64,000 nt of DNA from Hemicordylus capensis. Taxonomy: Eukaryota; Chordata; Lepidosauria; Squamata; Cordylidae. Position 1 is the stretch's first letter; each line of letters starts with the position of its first letter. Position numbers and translations under genes: made by a program. A model generated the notes under the pieces. That model was not told the origin of the DNA, searched no databases, and saw nothing but the letters and a program-made list of their open reading frames with translations. Shown in pieces: positions 10,440-21,615 of the stretch. The DNA lies in NCBI RefSeq assembly GCF_027244095.1, contig NC_069661.1, forward strand, positions 12,162,001-12,226,000. The letters run 5' to 3'.

Positions 10440-11290
10440 CTCGACAGAAGAACCCATTGCCAATGCCAGATCTCAGCGCGTTGACTCCAGAAGAGAGTGC
10501 GCCGAGGCATGTGCAGAGTGCTTCCCCTTCCTCAGCGCAGCCTCACAGCAACCCCCGACGGAGCGGGGAGGAAGGAGGGCGTTCAGATCAGCCTCTCCTT
10601 TTCGGAAATCAAAACTTACACGAGGAAACAAAAAAGCAGGGCGGAAGCAAGCAAGCGCGCGCGAGCATTTCGGGCACCCGAATGCCGAATTCCAAACAGA
10701 GCTGGGGCTGGAGCCCTCGCGAGTACTTTCTCTCCCACCGCACCAAAGCCACACACGCCCCCCAAGTCGCCCCCACACCCTTCCGCACCATTCCCCTTAC
10801 CCTCACTGGAAAATCGGGGCAGGAACCCCCGCGGAAAGGAGCCTCCAGGGCGCCGGGGGTCGTCTCCGCGGCTCTCCCGGCAAGTTCACCCCGCGGGCGG
10901 GCGCGCAAGCCCCGACGCGACTCCACGTGCTACATGGGCCGGCTCCCGCGGGCTCCGCTGTGGCGACCGCTCCCAGCCTTCGCGAGAGGAAGGCGGCTCG
11001 GCAGGAGCGTCTCGTCTGGCACTGTGGCGCTTGCCGCCAGACGGCAAGGCGATGGTGCCTCTGCGCGCCCCCTGCCCTTTTAGCATCCGGCGAGGGGGGC
11101 GGATCTGGGTGGCGCCCGGAGAGCAGGGCTCGTACCGGCGCCGCGCAGCAGCCCCAAAGCCCCGCCCCGCCCCCCGCGGATCCTGAGCGTCGTCGGGGGG
11201 AAAGTCGCTAGCTGGAAACGGCGTTTTATAGCGGGGGTGGGTTGCTGCTGCCGCCACGTCGCCTCCGCTCTCCAGACACGCATTGCCTCC
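10440..11290. promoter_or_regulatory. CpG island, possible promoter region
   Basis: About 850 bp stand out for dense CpG (many CGCG and GCGGG words between 10640 and 11220) against AT-rich, CpG-poor surroundings. Sp1-like GC boxes lie at about 11095-11102 (GGGGGGCGG) and 11160-11178 (CCCCGCCCCGCCCCCCGCGG). A CACGTG E-box is at about 10924-10929. A TATA-like TTTTATAG is at 11224-11231 on the plus strand. Together these look like a vertebrate CpG-island promoter. No adjacent coding exon or convincing splice donor could be assigned, so direction and target gene are unknown. The long open frames inside (10457-11083, 10497-11186, 10886-11257) overlap on both strands and reflect stop-poor GC-rich DNA. 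Confidence 0.6.
11224..11231 (+). promoter_or_regulatory. TATA-like box at edge of CpG island
   Basis: TTTTATAG lies about 45 bases downstream of two overlapping GC boxes (11160-11178). If used, transcription would start near 11255 and run rightward. The motif is short and no transcript evidence is available. Confidence 0.3.
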
Positions 11291-12140
11291 CCTAAACGTG
11301 GCGTGTTTTTGATCAAGGCCAAGGCATCCTTCTGGTGTTTTTAGTGAAATGGGTTACTTTGCTTGCAACAGGCTACTGTCTCTGGATCGTGCTAAATAAG
11401 TCACTAGCCCTCATGGATCTATACGGGGGGGGGGGGAGAAAAAGAGCCCAACAAGTCAGCTTGTCTACCCTCCATGCTTGGGAGATGTGTGGACCCACGC
11501 TTTACTTGACGTGGTTGTGTAGACCGGCAGCCCGATCCTCTGCACGTTGACTCAAGTAAATCTCACTGGCTGCAACTGGATTTCTTCTTAGAGAAAGAAG
11601 AAGTCTCACATCACGGATTCAAGCTCCTTGGGGTACCATCTGCAGCCTTGGTTGTGAAGATTTACCGCAATCTTAAGCATGTGTACGCAGGAGTCAGTTT
11701 CACGAAGTTCAGTGAACAGGGCTTGCTCACTAGTTAGTGTGTTTAGACTTGCAGCTGTAATGCACGATCCTATGCAGAGTTAGGCATGCCTAAACCCATT
11801 CACTTTAATGCCTATCACTGTAACTGTGCATTTTATTCAGAAGTATGCCCTACATAATTCAGTGGGACTTGGACTCAGGTAATACTGCCTAGGTTTGCTG
11901 TCTTATGTAAGCCCCACTGAACTCAGTGGGGATGGCTTTTGAGTGACAAACTGTAAAAGAGATCCCAATGAAGTTTAGGTAGATTGATTCACTCACCCCT
12001 GCTCCAGTGCAGGTCCGGTAGTCGCTGCCTTCCAGAGAGAACTTAAGTTCTCTCCCTGCTTCCAGAGAGAAGTTAAGTCTGGGCTGAATCAACCTTTGGC
12101 GGGAGCCAGGCTTGATTCCCCCTTTTAAAGTACATTTTAA
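11291..12140. other. Unassigned; diverged old repeat at about 11755-11930
   Basis: AATGCACGATCCTATGCAGAG, a partial AGTGGGACTTGGACTC and GCCCCACTGAACTCAG (11755-11930) resemble the old repeat at 6310-6366. A G-run is at 11426-11437. The open frame 11889-12203 (minus) shows no domain. Confidence 0.35.
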
Positions 12141-12149
12141 GTAGCTCAA

Positions 12150-12860
12150 CCAAGCAGTCAGCTTGTGGGGAGCGACACCTCCAGAGTCTCTGGGCAAGCA
12201 CACACAAGAGGCGAGATGGTTCTCTCTAAAAGATTACTTTATCAATCTACAGGAACCAAGGTGGCTGGGGGTGGGGTCGGGGAAATAGGTAGGCATTGGT
12301 AAAACAAAACAAAAGTCATATCTAGCTCCTAACACATTCTACAGTCTAAGCAAAGCACTCGCATATCTTGGTGATGGGTGGTTCCGCAGATAGATGGATA
12401 CAGGCAACACACAACTTTTAAAGAGTTTATTTGGCAAACACCTGGAGGCGTGCTGCAGACTTTCCACCAATCAGAGGTCGGCCATGGGGGCTCAGGTTGA
12501 CTCCTCCTCAGCCAATGAGAGGATGAGATGCCCTCCTGGGCAGAGGCGACTTTGAGAGTGCCACCTCTCCATAGTTCAAAGAGTTTTCCAGTTACCATCC
12601 CCACAGGGGGTTTGGCTGCAGGATCCAATAACTTTCTAGGGCAGGCCATCCTGATAGGCCCCTCACCCCTGAGAAGATGGGACTTGGTTGTTAGTCTAAT
12701 CTTAAACAGATGGTGGTCCGTCCATAACAATGGGGAAATCACAGGAGTCCCCACCCATGGAACACCACCCTGATCAGAGTAAAAGACCTGATCAGGCATG
12801 TGACCAGCAACATGTGTCAAGCCCAAGACCACTTGGTATGGGTGGTCGTAGTTGCTGTCA
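12150..12860 (-). mobile_element. Possible LTR fossil (minus strand)
   Basis: Read on the minus strand, CCAAT-type motifs (CTCATTGGCTGAGG and CTGATTGGTGG, near 12470-12520) are followed by AATAAACTCT and then a GTTGTGTGTTGCC stretch. That layout suits a promoter plus polyadenylation signal of a long terminal repeat. No partner LTR, internal region or target duplication was identified. Family and age cannot be stated. A host or other repeat origin is equally possible. Confidence 0.25.
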
Positions 12861-14300
12861 CAGTTGTCATGGCCACTATGAACTCCTGAGCCACCCCAGA
12901 TAAAGTGGTCTCGAAGTGAACATGGAAGTCCACCACCACCAACCACCACAAGCTTGGGAGACTTGGCTGCTCGGTAGACCTGGACCCCGGAGCAAAAGAA
13001 GTCAGTGGTCCCTTTTTAGCTGAGACCCACAATGACTCTTCTGTTTGTGAGGTGGTGGGGCGAGATGTTGTTGAGAGCCTGGCAGTCTGCAATATAAAGC
13101 CAGTGGGAAGTGTTGGCAAGGTGGGTCAAAAGGAGTGCCAGTCTGGGGTGGTCAGGTTCAACAGAGGATGGGGCTGCTGTATTCTGAATGGCTGTACAGA
13201 TTAGGATAATTTGCAGTTTGTGACATCACAGAGCAATAAGAGGAAGAAAAACTGAACTAGCAGAACCTCCTCTTCTGCAAAACTATGAAAAGTACCAGAG
13301 TTCTGCCCTCTATCAGAGGTGGGTAATCACCTCTTTGATCAGCCTACAAATAAATAAGGGTACTCAAATGCTTAAGTTCATTGCTCAAAAAACCTCAATG
13401 GATTTTTATTTTTTTTAGTGTTCAGCTTTTTAATGAGCAGCTCATTTTCTTTCAGCATCCTTCACTTCCCAGCCCTCCAGTGTCAGTTTCCCACCTTTTC
13501 CCAAGACCAAATCCTTACCTTGGTGAATGGGGGCATAACAGGCCATGGAAAGCAGAAGAGTGGGGCAGGTGGCAGAGTGTCATTTGCAGCTGCAGACTGT
13601 GAGTGTCTGGAAGGTCCCAGATCTCCTGCTGTTCTGACAGCTTGCTTCTCACAACAAGTTTGACAAGGAAAATTCAAACATGTTATCACGTTTGAAAACA
13701 TGGCAAGGGTGTCATGTTTGAAAATTAGGAATCGATGAGCCAAAGTAGCACGCTGGACAGCTCCCACTGAGCAAGTTGTTCCAACAAGTGCTGGAGCTGA
13801 AATTAGGTTTTTACATACCTCCAGGTTCAGAGTACTCCTCTCAGGCTCTGGCTCCCTGGCTGGAGAGCAAGGAGATTTAAAAGGACAGCCATCTGGCCTG
13901 GAATCTTGCACTTCCATGCTCCATCAAGACCCTCCAGGCCCATTCCCTGTGATGTTCTCCAGGCTCGGAGGAGCACAGATTACGTGGTATGGAAGAATCA
14001 GTTCATTAGGGGTCTTAGGCTCAGTGTATGCTGGCTGCAGGGCCTCCAGTTCTGGGGTCTCCCAGTTGGTGAGCTCAGGCTCCAGACAGGTGGCAGGGCT
14101 AGGAGCTGGGACTGAGCCTGTGGCTGGCTCCCATGGCCTCTCAGGGTCACCTCTATGCTACAGTTCAGGGATGGGATCGTGACAGAGTGGGATTCTCCAG
14201 GGCTGCAGAGCTGGCTTCCATTTGCAGGCAAGAATTGCAGGTGCCTACAAATGCCCACTGTCTGGGAATGCCAAGAATTGGCAACCGATGTACCCTGTAA
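12861..14300. other. No gene recognised
   Basis: Overlapping open frames on both strands (12817-13119, 13418-13663, 13483-13917) carry no domain I know. The stretch adjoins the LTR-like region and might include more of that element. Confidence 0.3.
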
Positions 14301-14419
14301 CAGGGATTCCCCAGATGTTGACTACAACTCTCATAATCCCCAGCTGCAATGGACTTTGGCTAGCAGTTATGGGAGCTGTAATCAACAACATCTGGAAATC
14401 CTTTTTCCAAGGAACACTG
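14301..14419. mobile_element. hAT-type palindromic MITE
   Basis: It begins CAGGGATTCCCCAGATGTTG and its right end reads GGAACACTG, the inverted CAGTGTTCC. The inner arms are ACTACAACTCTCATAATCCC and TTATGGGAGCTGTAATCAAC. The flanking 8-mers do not match, so the target duplication has decayed or the edges are slightly off. Confidence 0.65.
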
Positions 14420-14720
14420 GTGGGGACTCCTCTGGGCTGAGTGGAGCTGGCTACTACTTGCAGCCCGAGATCATGAGGTTTTGTGAGACACACAATGGGT
14501 GGCTTCACACAACATGCAGCAAGTCTGGTTGCCACAATCTCCCGGTTCCCTGCTAGCAAGTGCTCCTGACACAACCCTCAAGTTCCAGTCCTGAAATGTC
14601 AGATGCCCCGGACACATTTTTCCTTCGCCACTTGACATCTATAACCAAGATTTGAAGTTGGGTGGTGGATGCTGGGTGGTGGATGAGGAATACAGCTGGG
14701 GCGCCTGACATTTCTCGGTT
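14420..14720. other. No feature recognised
   Basis: About 300 bases between the hAT MITE and the 5S SINE without recognisable structure, apart from a short direct repeat of GGGTGGTGGATG near 14659-14681. Confidence 0.35.
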
Positions 14721-14724
14721 CACA

Positions 14725-15030
14725 TGGCACACTGCGGCTGGTAGCAAGCATGAATTGTCTCCTTGGCTAAGCAGGGTCTGCCCTGGTTTGCATTAGAATG
14801 GGAGACATGTGTGAGCACTGTAAGATATTCCCCACAGGGGATGGGCTGCTCTGGGAAGAGCACCTGTGTGCAGAAGGTTCCAAGTTTCCTCCCTGGCTTC
14901 TCCAAGATAGGGCTGAGAGAGACCCCTGCCTGCAACCTTGGAGAAGCTGCTGCCAGTCTGTGTAGACAATCCTGAGCTAGAGGGACCAATGGTTTGACTC
15001 GGTATAAGGCAGCTTCCTATGTTCCTTGGA
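14725..15030 (+). mobile_element. 5S rRNA-derived SINE, near complete
   Basis: The 5S-like head (14738-14820) includes GCTAAGCAGGGTCTGCCCTG and GAATGGGAGAC. The shared body follows (GGGGATGGGCTGCTCTGGGA, AGGGCTGAGAGAGACCCCTG), then the tail TAAGGCAGCTTCCTATGTTC at 15004-15023. This is one of the clearest copies in the window and a good reference for the family. It is non-coding. Confidence 0.85.
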
Positions 15031-15185
15031 GTGTACACTCATGGGGAACCAGCAGTTCTGGTTACTTAAAAGCAACCAGACTTGCTGCCTGTCACGTGAA
15101 GCCACCCAATCACTGGCTGCAAATGGTGTGTGTATGTGGATCTTCATTTGAGTAGGGACATGCTTGAAAGACTGTGCCCACTGTT
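15031..15185. other. No feature recognised
   Basis: Short spacer between the 5S SINE and the next LTR-like block. Confidence 0.3.
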
Positions 15186-15655
15186 GGAAGTGAAGGACTC
15201 TGTGCGCTGTCTCATGTCTCAGTGACAGAGGGGGACAGACTAGTGAGTCAGAGGGCTAGAGAGGTCAAGACATTGGTCATCCCTTCTCTACTGTTCTGAC
15301 ACTATCCCTTTGATATGTAGATTGCTACTCTTAGGGACTAACTTCCTGCCTGCCTGGCCACTTCCTCTTCCTTCTTCCTTTTCCCTTCCTTCTCCCTTGC
15401 AACATGCAAGCTCCTCTCTCCCTGCACCATGTGTGCAGAGATGCATCCATGTGCATCCAGCTAGATAGATAGATTAGAGATCCTATCTCTCCACTTTACT
15501 ATCTAGAATGGAGTTCACTAATAAATACTCCTTATATTGATTTGCAACTATGAACTGGCTCCAAGTTATTTTACTCTCAGCATACAAGCATGCCTGGGCA
15601 GACTCCGCTGTGTTGTGCCTCTGTGCACTCTGCTATATTAGAAGGGTATCTCTTA
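15186..15655 (+). mobile_element. Possible solo LTR fossil
   Basis: A block that starts TGTTGGAAGTGAAGG and ends near TCTCTTACCA has TG...CA edges, a pyrimidine-rich tract (15355-15400) and AATAAA (15521-15526) in a position suiting an LTR. No second copy, primer-binding site or target duplication could be confirmed. If real it would be a solo LTR of unknown family. Confidence 0.25.
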
Positions 15656-15889
15656 CCAGAGAGAATTCCCAATACCCACTTTGAACTGGGGTCCCTCTAC
15701 TACTCTGAGCAAAGGTGCTTCCATAGCCAAGCCCCCTTCCTTTAATTACTTGCCATCTACTACATTTGGCTGCCACCACCTATCTGCCAAACATCAAGAA
15801 GTTTCCCTTTCAATATACAGCATCTGTGCAACTTGTCATTCTAGCTACCACACAATAAACATTGCAATGATAAAATTCCAATTAAATTT

Positions 15890-16450
15890 CTGCAAAAGAT
15901 TGGATTGCTCCCAGATACAAGGAGACACCGACCCATGATTCATTGGTGAAATTGGCCACATTTATTGAGATGTTCATTGCGTGCCTACATGGCATTCTAC
16001 TGGGATTGGCACTCCACCCACCACAGTGCAGTTCTTAGAAGGCTGGCCACGAAAGTGGCCGCCTTGGACTAGATGACTGTGGTACTAGCACCTTGGCTCC
16101 AGGCAGCTCCAACGCTCTAAAGCGGGGTGGGGGGGCCCTTCTTAGCTGACCTAAGGTCAGGTCTCTGGTACCAACGACACCCCTCTGATGCTGTCCAGCG
16201 ATACGGAAGGATGTCGCTTGCAGAGAAGAAGGGGTTGAGCGGCATCCCTGATCTGTCAAGCCTCAAGGAATCTGCTCCTCCCCCTTGATGCCAAATGCTT
16301 ATCTAAGGTGCAGCACCTATTTTAAGCTCATGCTTCCCACCACACTGTACCTGCCCAGAATGTGACCGGAAAAAACAGGAAATACAGATATAGTCCAGGG
16401 CAGGCGAAGAAAGGCGCACACCACCAGCCAATTAGTTGTGGACCCAAAAA
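15890..16450 (-). mobile_element. Possible LTR fossil (minus strand)
   Basis: On the minus strand, CCAAT-like sequence (AACTAATTGGCTGG, near 16425-16438) lies about 470 bases before CAATAAATGTGGCCAATTTC (15945-15964). A GGTCGGTGTCTCCTTGTATC segment follows. The order promoter box, polyadenylation signal, short unique end resembles a Gypsy-type LTR, but no internal region is visible and the ends are not defined. Confidence 0.25.
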
Positions 16451-17429
16451 ATTCTTGCCCAACCCCAAACGGTGACCAGCCAAGCCCAGCCTATATCTGA
16501 GGGATGGGAGGGAGGGGTGAATGCGAGTGTCGGACTGAGCGTGCTGCACGGCTTGTTGGGCCAGCCCCGCTCCGGGAGCCAATGGTCATGGCTTCCAGGT
16601 GTCATGTGCTCCTTGGAGGGAGGGGGCTGGGGCAAACGATCCACACCACCTAGAAGGGCAGCAAGCTGCTGGATTCTGCAAAGACGAGACCTTGAAAAAC
16701 CAAGACATTACTTCCTGCACAATACACCAAGTGCAAAGCGGTCTCTTTGCAGCCTGTTCTGCTTTTCTATAATAACTGTATGTTAAGATCCACTCTTTGA
16801 TCACACAGCAAACTGCCTTTGTTATCAAAATATCCACTTAAAAGGAAGGTGACTCTTTCTGGGGATTACAGTGGCCTTCACTTTGGGGCATCTGCGGAAC
16901 AATCTACCTCTTCAGTGGAAAAAAGTTCAAGACTATGAATGCAAAAGTTAGGTTCAATGCAAACTTTTCTATAGAGAGAAATGGCTTGCATTTCATGTCC
17001 TCCACTTTCTGCCAGAAATGATTGAGCACTACAAAGTTGCTGTTTTTAAGGACACAGGGAAGCAGCTGCAGCCCAACAGGGAAGGGAATTGCACTTGCCA
17101 AAATGTGATTAGTTTAAAAGAGCAGCTGAATTCAGCAGCTCGTTACAGTTTCTCACTGAACAGGGAAAGGCTGTGTAAGCCTTGTTTTTCTAATTACTAA
17201 ACTTTGAGGGTTGACCATCAGGGCGTGCAGAAACCTCATGCCAACAGTGAATCGTGAGATTTTAGAGTTTCAAGTTACCTGTTCTTTGCGGAGTGGAAAC
17301 TTGGCAGGGAAGCTGGGAGAAGGAACTGAAACATGGAACAAGCTATGCATGCTCCAATACTGGGGTTATTTTTCATTCTCCTACTTAAAAGGAGGATCGA
17401 GGAGAAGTGAATCGTAGGGTAAAGTGGAC
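16451..17429. other. No gene or repeat recognised
   Basis: Moderate complexity, no clear element. The open frames at 16436-16786 (plus) and 16586-16837 (minus) overlap antiparallel and have no domain. Confidence 0.35.
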
Positions 17430-17437
17430 CTACAAAA

Positions 17438-17570
17438 CAGGAGTAGGTAATCGGGACACTCCAGCTGTTGTTGAACTACAACTCCCATCATCCCCAGTCA
17501 CAATAAACTGTGGCTGTGGGTGATGGGACTTGTAGTTCGACCGCTGGAGTGCCAAGATTACCTACCCCTG
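17438..17570. mobile_element. hAT MITE with 8-bp target duplication
   Basis: The termini are CAGGAGTAGGTAATC and, inverted, CAGGGGTAGGTAATC. Flanks CTACAAAA (17430-17437) and CTCCAAAA (17571-17578) differ at one base, consistent with an aged 8-bp hAT target duplication. The inner arms carry ACTACAACTCCCATCATCCC and its complement, so the whole 133 bp can fold on itself. Confidence 0.85.
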
Positions 17571-18200
17571 CTCCAAAACAGAGGAGGAGAATAAGGAATG
17601 ATGCTCATCCCTAGACTGGCTAAGAACTACCAGGAAGACCCTGGCTCAAATCAATCATGAGTTTAACTTGGGGGCAGGACCTTTGCTGGGTATTTAAGAG
17701 ATCTGGGCCCACACACCCCCTTTTGATAACTACACGCACTCATACCCCTCTAAGAATAACTACTTATGTTTTTTAACATCTCTAATATTATTATATAGGA
17801 TTATGAACTTGAAGGTGGACGCAGCAGAGAGCTGGGTGAGTCCAAGAGCTCTCTCCCCTGCTCTGTGTCGGTGCCTCCACTGTTACGCTTCCTTTCTGGA
17901 AGAAGTCATGGAGGAGGAAGGTGGCTGACGAGATTCGGGGACCTGAGCAATTCACTGGGGGCCTGTGCCCCAGGGGTCACTTCGGACATGTGGTTTCCTG
18001 ATTTATTTTAAATAAGGGCTACTTAATAAACCTGGATTGGCATCACAGACAATCACCAAATCTTGTTTTGTTTCACCATATTGTGGTTCATTCAGGTTCT
18101 TTCTCCTTCCCTCCCATGATTTAGACTCATCTCTCTGTATTGGCAGGTTCAGGCATTGTATAGAACCGTGTTAACTCCAAGCTCTGTGCAACTCCAAGCT
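17571..18200. other. No gene or repeat recognised
   Basis: No element edges, no domain-bearing open frame. A T-rich stretch lies near 17768-17800. Confidence 0.35.
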
Positions 18201-18204
18201 CTGA

Positions 18205-18418
18205 GGGGGAGAGTAAGTGGCCCTATCCACCCACAGCACAGTACCTCCAGTGACTGTTGCTGGTGTCTATCTGATGTTTCTTTTAGACTGTGAACCATTT
18301 GGGGACAGGGATCCTTTATTTATTTATTATTTCTCTGTGTAAACTACCCTGAGCCATTTTTGGAAGGGCGGTATAGAAATCATCATCTATTTATTTATTT
18401 ATTTATTTATTTATTTAT
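18205..18418 (+). mobile_element. LINE-type 3' tail with (ATTT)n end
   Basis: Contains CACAGCACAGTACCTCCAGT, GTGAACCATTTGGGGACAGG and GAGCCATTTTTGGAAGGGCG, then GTATAGAAATC and a long ATTT run (18388-18418). Same family as 22126-22400 and 28060-28320. It meets the 3' end of the Dong/R4 LINE tail to tail within the ATTT run. Confidence 0.65.
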
Positions 18419-20264
18419 ACAGTCAGACAGGTGTTATTGACTGGTTTGTTTTATCCAGACACCGAGTCCTTCCCAAGGCCCTGGGATGGTTGAATTTTAT
18501 TGTCAATGTTGTTGCTGTTGTTATAGATATTGTCGCAGAATATAGGCTGTTCCCAGTAAAGCTGCTTTTTGTAATTGGCTGATGGGGATTTCTGTGGCCC
18601 CTATGGTGTTGAGGTGCTCTTCACGGTCTTTTGGAACTGCACCCAGGGCACCAATTACCACTGGGATTATTTGGGTCTTTTTCTGCCACAGCCTTTCCAT
18701 TTCAATTTGTAGATCTTTGTATTTGGTGATTTTTTTCTATTTCTTTTTCTTCTATTCTGCTATCCCCTGGTATTGCTATGTCGATTATTTTGACTTGTTT
18801 TTCTTTCTTCTCGGCTACAGTGATATCTGGTGTATTGTCTGGCAGATGTTTGTCTGTTTGTAGTCGGAAGTCCCCTAATATTTTTGCATCTTCATTTTCT
18901 ACAATTTTTTTCAATTTTATGGTCCCACCAATTTTTGGCTACAGGAAGCTTGTATTTTTTGCAGATGTTCCCGTGTATCATCCCTGCTACCTTGTCATGC
19001 CCTTGTTTGTAGTCAGTCTGTGCAATCTTTTTACAACAGCTGATTAGGTGGTCCACTGTTTCATCTTCTTCTTTACAAAGGCGGCACTTGCTGTTTGATT
19101 TCTCCATTATTCTGCTCGGTTCTTGACTTGTTCTTTCTTGTAGGCCTGCTTTCTTTCATTGGTGTTGAATAGTTTCTCGTTCTTGACCATTTTAAGTGCA
19201 TCTTCTTCACTGTCCTTGATATATTCTTCAAGGCCTCTTTTCTACTCCTCTACTGTTTGATGGACTTGCAGCATTCCTCTTCCACCTGAGCTGCGAGGGA
19301 GGTAGAGCCTATCGACATCACTGCGGGGGTGCAGAGCATGATTGATGGTCATGATTTTCCTGGTCTTACAATCTAGCGTCTCTAGCTCTGCCTGGGTCCA
19401 GTCTATTATTCCTGCAGTGTATCTTATAACAGGTATAGCTCAGGTGTTTATGGCTTGTATGGTGTTCCCACCATTGAGTTTGGACTTTAGGATTTTTCTA
19501 ACTCTCCTGATGTATTCACTTCCAATTTTGCTTTTAACTTCAGTGTATGCAATGTTATCAGCCTGGAGAATGCCCACGTATTTGTAAGGTTCTTTCTCTT
19601 CCAGGTTCTTGATCTTGCTTCCATTGGGCAGTTCTATTCCTTCTGTTTTTCTTATTTTTCCTCTTTTAATTATTAATGCAGCACACTTGTCTAGTCCAAA
19701 TTCCATTGCTATATCGCTACTGAAGATACGGACAGCGTTTAGCAGTGATTCGATTTCTGACTGGGACTTTCCATACAACTTCAGATCGTCCATGTACAGC
19801 AGATGGGTGATTTTACTTGATGTTTTAGATGTTTAGTATCCAAGACCTGTTTTGTTTAGTATTTGTGAAAGTGGGGTCATAGCGTTACAAACAACAGAGG
19901 GGATAGTGAGTCCCCTTGGAAAACGCCTCTCCTAATGCTAACCTGTCCAAGTGTCTCGCCATTGATTGTTAACTGTGTATTCCACATGCTCATTGCTTTT
20001 TAATATAAATATCTGAATGTTTTTGCTGACACCAGTTGTTTCTAAACATTTTAGTATCCATGTGTGAGGCAATGAATCGAAGGCTTTCTTGTAGTCAATC
20101 CATGCAACACTTAGATTGGTTTTTCTTCTCCTGCAATTTTCTAAAATCATTTTGTCAATCAGCAGCTGGTCTTTTGTGCCTCTCGTGTTCGGGCAATTTC
20201 CTTTCTGTTCAACTGGAGGCTGTTTGTTGGTTAATAAGTGTTGCATCACTTCATCTGCTATTAT

Positions 20265-20390
20265 TCCCCTGAGGGGAATATCTTGCAGTGCTCACACATC
20301 AAGTCTCCCATTCAGATGCAACCAGGGCAGACCCTGCTTAGCTATGGAGACAAGTCATGCTTGCTACCACAAGACCAGCTCTCCTCTCCT
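20265..20390 (-). mobile_element. 5S-derived SINE head, inside Dong/R4
   Basis: On the minus strand it reads CTTGTGGTAGCAAGCATGAC, GCTAAGCAGGGTCTGCCCTG, GAATGGGAGAC and AAGATATTCCCCTC, then stops. It holds the 5S-like head only; body and tail are absent. It abuts a MIR-like SINE. Confidence 0.75.
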
Positions 20391-20395
20391 TAAAA

Positions 20396-20608
20396 ACCAT
20401 TTTATATCCCGCTTTTCCTCCAAGGAGCCCAGAACGGTATACTACATGTTCACATTTCTCCTCACAACAACCCTGTGAAGTAGGTTAGGCTGAGAGAGAA
20501 GTGACTGGCCCAAAGTCACCCAGCAAGTATCATGGCAGAATGGGGATTTGAACTCGGGTCTCCCCGCTCCTAGTCCAGCACTCTAACCACTACACCATGC
20601 TGGCTTGA
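20396..20608 (-). mobile_element. MIR-like tRNA-derived SINE, inside Dong/R4
   Basis: The minus strand begins AAGCCAGCATGGTGTAGTGG, an A-box-like start. The B box AGTTCAAATCCCC is near 20545-20557, then GGTGACTTTGGGCCAGTCAC and the end GGGATATAAAATGG. Just outside, TGGTGATGTACTAC is repeated in tandem at 20615-20642, perhaps a relic of insertion or a local slip. Confidence 0.8.
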
Positions 20609-21595
20609 CACACTGGTGATGTACTACTGGTGATGTACTACTTTCTTTTTTTACAGGTCCATTGATCTTACATCCGAGCTCTTGTGTTGTTATTGTTGCT
20701 GCACTGTACATTAGTTGGTTTGTTTCTTGCAAATTCTTGGTTGTTATTTCTGCACGTGCAGCATTGACATCTTTTAATGTCTGAGCAAGTTGTTTTTTGG
20801 CAACTGTTTTTAGAGCTGGAAGTTGAACCCTGGTGGTTGTTTGGTTCATGTGCTCAGTTATTTTTTGCTTTAGTTCTTGTTGCTTTTCTGTTAAATGGCA
20901 TTTGGGTTTTTGAGGTGAAGGCAAAGGGGTGGTTGCCTGGTTTTGATTTTGAAATAGTTCAACAACAGTGGCATCCTCTATTTCCAACACCTCCTCCACC
21001 TGCGCCTGAGCAACTGCTTCAGTTGGTGGTAATTCTTCTTCCATATCTTGAGCCTGTGTTGCTCATTGCAGTTCTTCCAGCTCAACTCCTGTGAATACTT
21101 TATTTCTTATTATGAATCTTCTCTGGTCTGCTAGCCTTTGTTCTGTTATTTCTGTATCTGGATGCTTCTCTTTCTAAATTTGGTACATTCTTTTAAAATA
21201 ACCTCTTCTAGTTGGACTAGACTTGTAATAGCAGATCATTATTTCCTTGTTGGCATTTTTTGTATATTTTTTTTGGTTAAGTGATGTTTCTTCCAGTAAC
21301 CTTGCAGTCTCCAGCCCTGGCTGCTCAACTGAAGATCCTGAGTCCTGTTGCCCACTTGCCACCAGATGTCCAGGGACTCCAGCACCTGGCGCGGTCCTTG
21401 TTGACCTGGGCGACGACCGATCCAGTATAGATTTATTAAAGTTACGTCTCACCATATTGTTGATGGGAGAGGCACTCTTTGTCTGGCTCCTCTGGTGAGA
21501 CCTGTCCAGTATGGTTTGACCTCTGGCATAGCTCTCACCTTCCTCAGAGCACGCAAGCCCCACAACCACACCATGGTAGTGCCTCACTGGGGGAT

Positions 21596-21615
21596 GATGA
21601 TGATGATGATGATGA
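21596..21615. repeat. (GAT)n microsatellite
   Basis: A short GAT run lies in the N-terminal part of the Dong/R4 element and creates an apparent poly-His run on the minus strand. Confidence 0.9.

Noticed and set aside
10457-11186. Long open frames (209 and 230 codons) in GC-rich DNA
   Set aside because: Overlapping frames stay open on both strands because CpG-rich sequence has few stops. Composition is Arg/Pro/Ser-rich with no domain, and there is no splice or UTR context. Treated as a CpG island.
14738-14820. Possible 5S rRNA gene
   Set aside because: Only an internal part resembles 5S rRNA. It is followed by a SINE body and tail and repeated in eight or so places, so it is a SINE head.
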